Positions 14,564 through 17,423 of a stretch of DNA of 17,423 nt are shown piece after piece; the first letter of the stretch is position 1; each line of letters starts with the position of its first letter. Below the pieces are notes generated by a model. That model was not told the origin of the DNA. It was given only the letters and a program-made list of their open reading frames with translations, and made no database searches. Origin of the DNA: Kiritimatiellia bacterium (GTDB taxonomy: Bacteria > Verrucomicrobiota > Kiritimatiellia > RFP12 > UBA3636); contig JAEDLN010000022.1 of the NCBI GenBank assembly GCA_016295275.1, forward strand, positions 1 through 17,423, read 5' to 3'. The translations under genes and the position numbers were made by a program.

Positions 14564-15217
14564 CTAGAATCCGAGACGGAGTCCGACCAGGAAGGTCATA
14601 CCGGAAAGATCGATATCGAGGGATGTCCCCAAATCCCTTCCATCGAAGACGATTTCCTTTTCGGAGGAAGCCCAGGTGTACTTTGCTTCGGCGAACACAT
14701 GCACGATTGCCAGACTTGCCTCCACGCCGACGCACGCCCAACCGCCCCAAATGTCATCGACGTTATCGATTTCGAAGGAGAAGGAAGAGGAGCGGACCTT
14801 GATGCCGGGGATGAAATAGTAGCCGACGCCGCCACCGCCGTAGATATCGACGAAATTGCCGAGAACGGGGAAGCGGACGATTGCACCGAGTTCGATCGGA
14901 ACGATTCCGAAATCGTCGAATTTGGCATATTTGGAGCTGATTCCCAATGAATCCAGGAAATTGGACATTGCGGGACTGCCAAGGACTCCGGAATCCTCAA
15001 AATCGAGGGCATCGAAGTTGGTTACATAGCCACCGCGGAGAACGGCGGAAATGGGACCCAGACCGCATTCGAGTTGGGCACCGTAGTAATCGCCTTTATC
15101 GAGAGAATCCGTATCCATGGTTCCGTACAGGCCGGCGAGAGAAAGTCCGGCTTGAGCGGTTGAGACGGCTCCAAAGAGAAGAGCGATGCACGAGAACAGC
15201 GCGAGCGTTTTTTTCAT
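14564..15217 (-). CDS. Outer-membrane beta-barrel protein
   Basis: A 217-residue protein of unknown specific role. A Sec signal peptide (MKKTLALFSCIALLFGAVST plus AQA, cleavage after A23) is followed by alternating amphipathic beta-strands: GLSLAGLYG, YGAQLECGLG, ISAVLRGGYV, VPIELGAIVRF, FVDIYGGGGVGYYF, GWACVGVEASL, HVFAEAKYTW and TFLVGLRLGF. It ends in phenylalanine, the usual BAM-recognition ending. Size and strand number fit an eight-stranded OmpA/OmpW-like barrel that may be a small pore or structural protein. The frame extends upstream into pheS, but only the ATG at 15217 begins the signal peptide. Its leader is C/T-rich with no Shine-Dalgarno. It is 50 bases downstream of pheS. Confidence 0.82.
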   Translation of the reverse strand: MKKTLALFSCIALLFGAVSTAQAGLSLAGLYGTMDTDSLDKGDYYGAQLECGLGPISAVLRGGYVTNFDALDFEDSGVLGSPAMSNFLDSLGISSKYAKFDDFGIVPIELGAIVRFPVLGNFVDIYGGGGVGYYFIPGIKVRSSSFSFEIDNVDDIWGGWACVGVEASLAIVHVFAEAKYTWASSEKEIVFDGRDLGTSLDIDLSGMTFLVGLRLGF

Positions 15218-15267
15218 GGATTCGGAGGGGATAGAGACCTTTTGGCAGATATTCGATTCAGCGGGGG

Positions 15268-16281
15268 CTAGATGAATTCGCGCAGGTAACGGAGATCGTT
15301 TGCGTATAGGAGTCGTAGATCGGAGATTCCGTACTTGATCATGGCGAGGCGTTCGACGCCCATTCCGAACGCATAGCCGTAGCAATCTTTGTCGTATCCG
15401 ACGTGTTTGTAGACGCGCGTATCGACCATTCCGGCACCGAGAATTTCGATCCACCCGGAGCCTTTGCAAACGGAGCAGCCTTTTCCATGGCAGACATGGC
15501 AAGAGAAGTCGGCTTCGACGGATGGCTCGGTGAAGGGGAAGAAGTGCGGGCGGAAACGAACCTTGACGCCGGGGCCCATCATTTCGCGTGCGAAATGTTC
15601 GAGTGTCGACTTGAGATCGGCGAGGGAGACGGGAACGGTATCGACGTAGAGACCCTCGATCTGGTGGAAGTTTGCGCTATGGGTTGCATCGGTCGTATCT
15701 CGGCGATAGCAACGGCCCGGGTTGATGATTCGAACGGGCGGCTTATGGGCGAGCATGGTGCGAATCTGCACGGGAGAGGTCTGGGTACGAAGCAAGAGAC
15801 CATTGCCGAGCCAGAAGGTATCGCGGGCGTCTCGCGAGGGGTGATGTTTGGCGGTATTGAGGGCGTCGAAGTTGTTGAATTCGGTTTCGATATCCGGACC
15901 GTCTGCGACGGTGAAGCCGAGTTGGGCGAAGATGCGGGTCACCTCGTCGATGATAGCGGAGACGGGGTGGATGGAGCCGCTAGCGTGCCAGTTCCCGGGG
16001 AGGGAGAAATCAAATGTTTCGGCCGGCGCGGAAGAGGCTTCAAGAGACGACTTCCGGCTATTCAAGGCTTCGGTGACGGCATTCCGGAGGGCGTTGAGGG
16101 CCTGTCCGAAGGCGGGTTTTTCGGCGGGGGGCACGTCCCGCAGATTTTTCATCAAAGCGGGAAGCGATCCGTTCCGTCCGATGTATTTGATACGAAGATT
16201 TTCGATTTCGGCCGCATCTTTGGCGGCTGAGATTTCTGCAAGGGCTTGGGATTGCAGGCTGGCAATATCGGAGAGCGTCAT
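15268..16281 (-). CDS. pheS: Phenylalanyl-tRNA synthetase alpha subunit
   Basis: A 337-residue class II aminoacyl-tRNA synthetase subunit that, with PheT, charges tRNA-Phe. An N-terminal helical arm (1-90) precedes the catalytic domain. Visible signatures are RTQTSPVQIRTM (165-176), HSANFHQIEGL (201-211), motif 2 region VRFRPHFFPFTEPSVEAD (241-258), the common four-cysteine insert (C261, C264, C269, C272) and motif 3 GMGVERLAMIKYGI (306-319). The ATG at 16281 gives the standard length. It is preceded by a strong C/T tract (CGCCTCTCCCT) and not by a Shine-Dalgarno. pheT, which usually follows pheS, is absent: the next gene is an outer-membrane protein. It lies 55 bases after fucU. Confidence 0.97.
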   Translation of the reverse strand: MTLSDIASLQSQALAEISAAKDAAEIENLRIKYIGRNGSLPALMKNLRDVPPAEKPAFGQALNALRNAVTEALNSRKSSLEASSAPAETFDFSLPGNWHASGSIHPVSAIIDEVTRIFAQLGFTVADGPDIETEFNNFDALNTAKHHPSRDARDTFWLGNGLLLRTQTSPVQIRTMLAHKPPVRIINPGRCYRRDTTDATHSANFHQIEGLYVDTVPVSLADLKSTLEHFAREMMGPGVKVRFRPHFFPFTEPSVEADFSCHVCHGKGCSVCKGSGWIEILGAGMVDTRVYKHVGYDKDCYGYAFGMGVERLAMIKYGISDLRLLYANDLRYLREFI

Positions 16282-16336
16282 AGGGAGAGGCGAAGAATGC
16301 GCCGGATAAAGGGTCTGGAATAAGAGAAAACGGAGG

Positions 16337-16780
16337 TTACGGGCAAACAACGCCCTTTCGGAGAAGGAGATTCGCGTATTTTCGTGTTTCGCCGGTTTGC
16401 ACGATCAGGAAGGAAGACTTTGCCCGATCGTAGAAAGCGAAGCGTTCGATCCGGTCGATTTTGGCCCAATCGGCGCCGTGTTTGTCGAGGGTTGTCCGAT
16501 AGTCGCGTTCGAGCGCGGGATCGAGCGTGTCGCCCAGCACGGCAGCCATCATGAACAGCGGGGTCCCGTTGTAGGTGTCGATGGGAAACAGCGGCAACAT
16601 TGCATCCAGGATTTCGGTCACGGAAAGACCGTCGGCTCGAACGATTTCGCACCCCGTTGATGCGGCGATGGATTCGGCGGGGAAATTCGCATCGGCGAGG
16701 ACCATTTCGTCACCGTGCCCCATACGTGCGATGGCGTAGAGCAGATCGGGGGAAAGGAGAGGGGAGATGCCTTTGAGCAT
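16337..16780 (-). CDS. fucU: L-fucose mutarotase-type protein (RbsD/FucU family)
   Basis: A 147-residue sugar mutarotase that interconverts alpha and beta anomers, most likely of L-fucose. It resembles E. coli FucU along its length: MLKGISPLLSPDLL start, the family GHGDEMVLADANFP (21-34) with H22, RADGLSV (48-54), PLFMMAAVLGDTLDP (74-88), RFAFYDRAKSSF (113-124) and GETRKYANLLLRKGV (130-144). The Tyr and Asp/His residues used by characterised FucU proteins are in place. The ATG at 16780 aligns with the E. coli start; an upstream TTG at 16810 lies before the likely transcription start and is rejected. No other fucose genes are in the window. It leads the fucU-pheS-barrel-cyclo-ligase run. Confidence 0.93.
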   Translation of the reverse strand: MLKGISPLLSPDLLYAIARMGHGDEMVLADANFPAESIAASTGCEIVRADGLSVTEILDAMLPLFPIDTYNGTPLFMMAAVLGDTLDPALERDYRTTLDKHGADWAKIDRIERFAFYDRAKSSFLIVQTGETRKYANLLLRKGVVCP

Positions 16781-16797
16781 AGGAACAAGGGATGAGG

Positions 16798-16810
16798 TTG
16801 AACTGTTCAA
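16798..16810. promoter_or_regulatory. Perfect 13-bp palindrome at the fucU start site
   Basis: TTGAAC and GTTCAA flank one central base, giving a perfect palindrome. It is centred at 16804, the predicted transcription start of fucU and just downstream of its -10 box, a classic repressor position. The regulator is not identifiable from the window. Confidence 0.5.
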
Positions 16811-16839
16811 ATTATGTGTAAAGAGCGCGGAAAAGTCAA
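16811..16839 (-). promoter_or_regulatory. fucU promoter
   Basis: On the minus strand TTGACT (16839-16834, five of six) and CATAAT (16816-16811, five of six) are 17 bases apart. The start near 16804 gives a short leader of about 24 bases. It sits immediately beside the GC-rich repeat block, as the iclR promoter does. Confidence 0.72.
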
Positions 16840-16849
16840 CGCGCCGGCG

Positions 16850-17238
16850 AATCTTTGCCGCGTGGGCGATGGGGGCGGCGGCAGGCGGTGTGCGCGCGAG
16901 GGGGGGAGAGGGTGCGCGGGAGGGCGGTGGGGAAAGGGTGCGCGCGGCGATGCCGCGGGTGGGTGGACCGGACGCCGCGCCCTGCGCGGCTATGGGGGGC
17001 GCACGGAGACGCCCCCAGCAAAACTCTCAGCGTGTGCTACTTGCCATGGCGCGGCGGCGGTGGCGAGCCGCCACAGGCGATGTGGCGCGGCGGCGCGAGC
17101 CGGGAGGGTGGGGAGCCCCCACGGGCGGTGGCGGCCAAGCATCGCGCCCTACCGCAACGGGGCACGGCGAGGGTGCGGGCGGGGCAAGGGCGCGGCGCGG
17201 GCGTGGAGCGGGGAGATGGGGCGAGGGTGCGCGGGAAT
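16850..17238. repeat. GC-rich hairpin-repeat block upstream of fucU
   Basis: No credible gene. It shares modules with the block at 9140-9890: the conserved module at 16975-17046, an AGC-loop hairpin with the same stem as 9413-9427 (17060-17074), an AGC-loop hairpin with a different stem (17108-17122, GTGGGG/CCCCAC), a GCCACA/TGTGGC hairpin (17070-17086) and the ATCGCGCCCTACCGCAACGG linker (17141-17160). Runs of GCGCGCGG resembling the 1-175 block also occur. Confidence 0.82.
16975..17046 (+). repeat. Conserved repeat module, copy 2
   Basis: Second copy of the module at 9193-9282. The CCT-loop hairpin (16975-16989) is identical. The AGC-loop hairpin of copy 1 is absent and replaced by a short CTATG spacer. 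The GGGGGCG/CGCCCCC hairpin and the 29-base tail (17018-17046) are identical to copy 1 apart from one base between them (A at 17017, T at 9253). Confidence 0.8.
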
Positions 17239-17335
17239 TTTGAACACAAAGAAGCACAAAGAGCGAAGGAACGGGATGGATAGGAGCACAAAGGCCCGGC
17301 ATTCAGATGTGAGCCACTGCGTTCGATTTTGAAGG
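17239..17335. repeat. Lower-GC island with CACAAAG repeats
   Basis: About 95 bases of ordinary base composition inside the GC-rich block. It contains AACACAAAG (17243-17251), AGCACAAAG (17253-17261) and AGCACAAAG (17285-17293). No gene is visible. It may be a separate insertion or a remnant of a different repeat. Confidence 0.5.
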
Positions 17336-17371
17336 GTTCGACGGCGCACGCGGCGCGGGGCGCGGGAAGCC

Positions 17372-17423
17372 AAGCCACGCACCGCGCCGATGGCGCGGCG
17401 GCGCGATGGGGACATCGCGCCCT
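17372..17423 (+). repeat. 84-bp direct repeat, partial copy 3 (cut by window end)
   Basis: Matches 9641-9692 with a single difference (A for G near the start). Both hairpins are perfect: 17382-17398 (seven pairs, loop GAT) and 17400-17421 (nine pairs, loop GGGA). It continues beyond the window. Confidence 0.8.

Noticed and set aside
16781..16810. TTG start of fucU at 16810
   Set aside because: It lies upstream of the predicted transcription start (about 16804), and the ATG at 16780 matches the start of E. coli FucU.
16767..17332. Plus-strand open frames of 140-170 codons in the right-hand GC-rich block
   Set aside because: Same Arg/Gly/Ala-rich composition from repeat DNA, several overlapping frames equally open, no recognisable domain.

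Overview
The window looks like chromosomal DNA from a Gram-negative bacterium with a carbohydrate-degrading lifestyle, probably in the PVC group (Verrucomicrobiota, Lentisphaerota or Kiritimatiellota). That placement is inference. It rests on the mix of a signal-peptide-bearing outer-membrane barrel, a YdjY-type secreted protein, cytoplasmic glycoside hydrolases, Gfo/Idh/MocA and IclR genes, and coding DNA of moderate GC interrupted by very GC-rich intergenic repeat blocks. No tRNA, rRNA, CRISPR array, transposase, phage gene or recognisable defence system was found.

Layout. 1-175: GC-rich tandem repeats. 227-1917 (+): plsY and gpsA, two steps of glycerophospholipid synthesis. A perfect 19-bp bidirectional terminator at 1968-2016 separates them from a convergent minus-strand block. 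7748 down to 2081 (-): a YdjY-like secreted protein, NADP-type isocitrate dehydrogenase, a YicC-family endoribonuclease and a GH20-type hexosaminidase. 9010-7943 (-): a Gfo/Idh/MocA oxidoreductase. 9140-9890: a long GC-rich hairpin-repeat block. 9968-13898 (+): IclR regulator, GH10 xylanase-type enzyme, RraA-like aldolase-type protein and an SDR dehydrogenase, ended by a strong terminator. 16780 down to 13968 (-): fucU mutarotase, pheS, an outer-membrane beta-barrel protein and 5-formyltetrahydrofolate cyclo-ligase. 16850-17423: another GC-rich repeat block running off the window.

Function. The IclR-GH10-RraA-SDR genes read as one regulated sugar-use operon, with the divergent oxidoreductase as a likely partner. 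None of its enzymes has an export signal, so it probably handles short oligosaccharides already taken up. Near-consensus promoters (17-bp spacing, CATAAT -10 boxes) precede iclR and fucU, and palindromes at the iclR, oxidoreductase and fucU promoters are candidate operators.

The most unusual content is non-coding. Three GC-rich blocks, all lying on the 5' side of genes, are built from shuffled modules that fold as short perfect hairpins with tiny loops. Several share one loop (AGC) on stems of different sequence, and one 52-bp module recurs 7.7 kb apart with a single mismatch. This pattern suggests a structured, dispersed intergenic repeat family rather than random GC-rich DNA. A second genome-wide-type observation is that several minus-strand genes have pyrimidine-rich leaders and no Shine-Dalgarno sequence.
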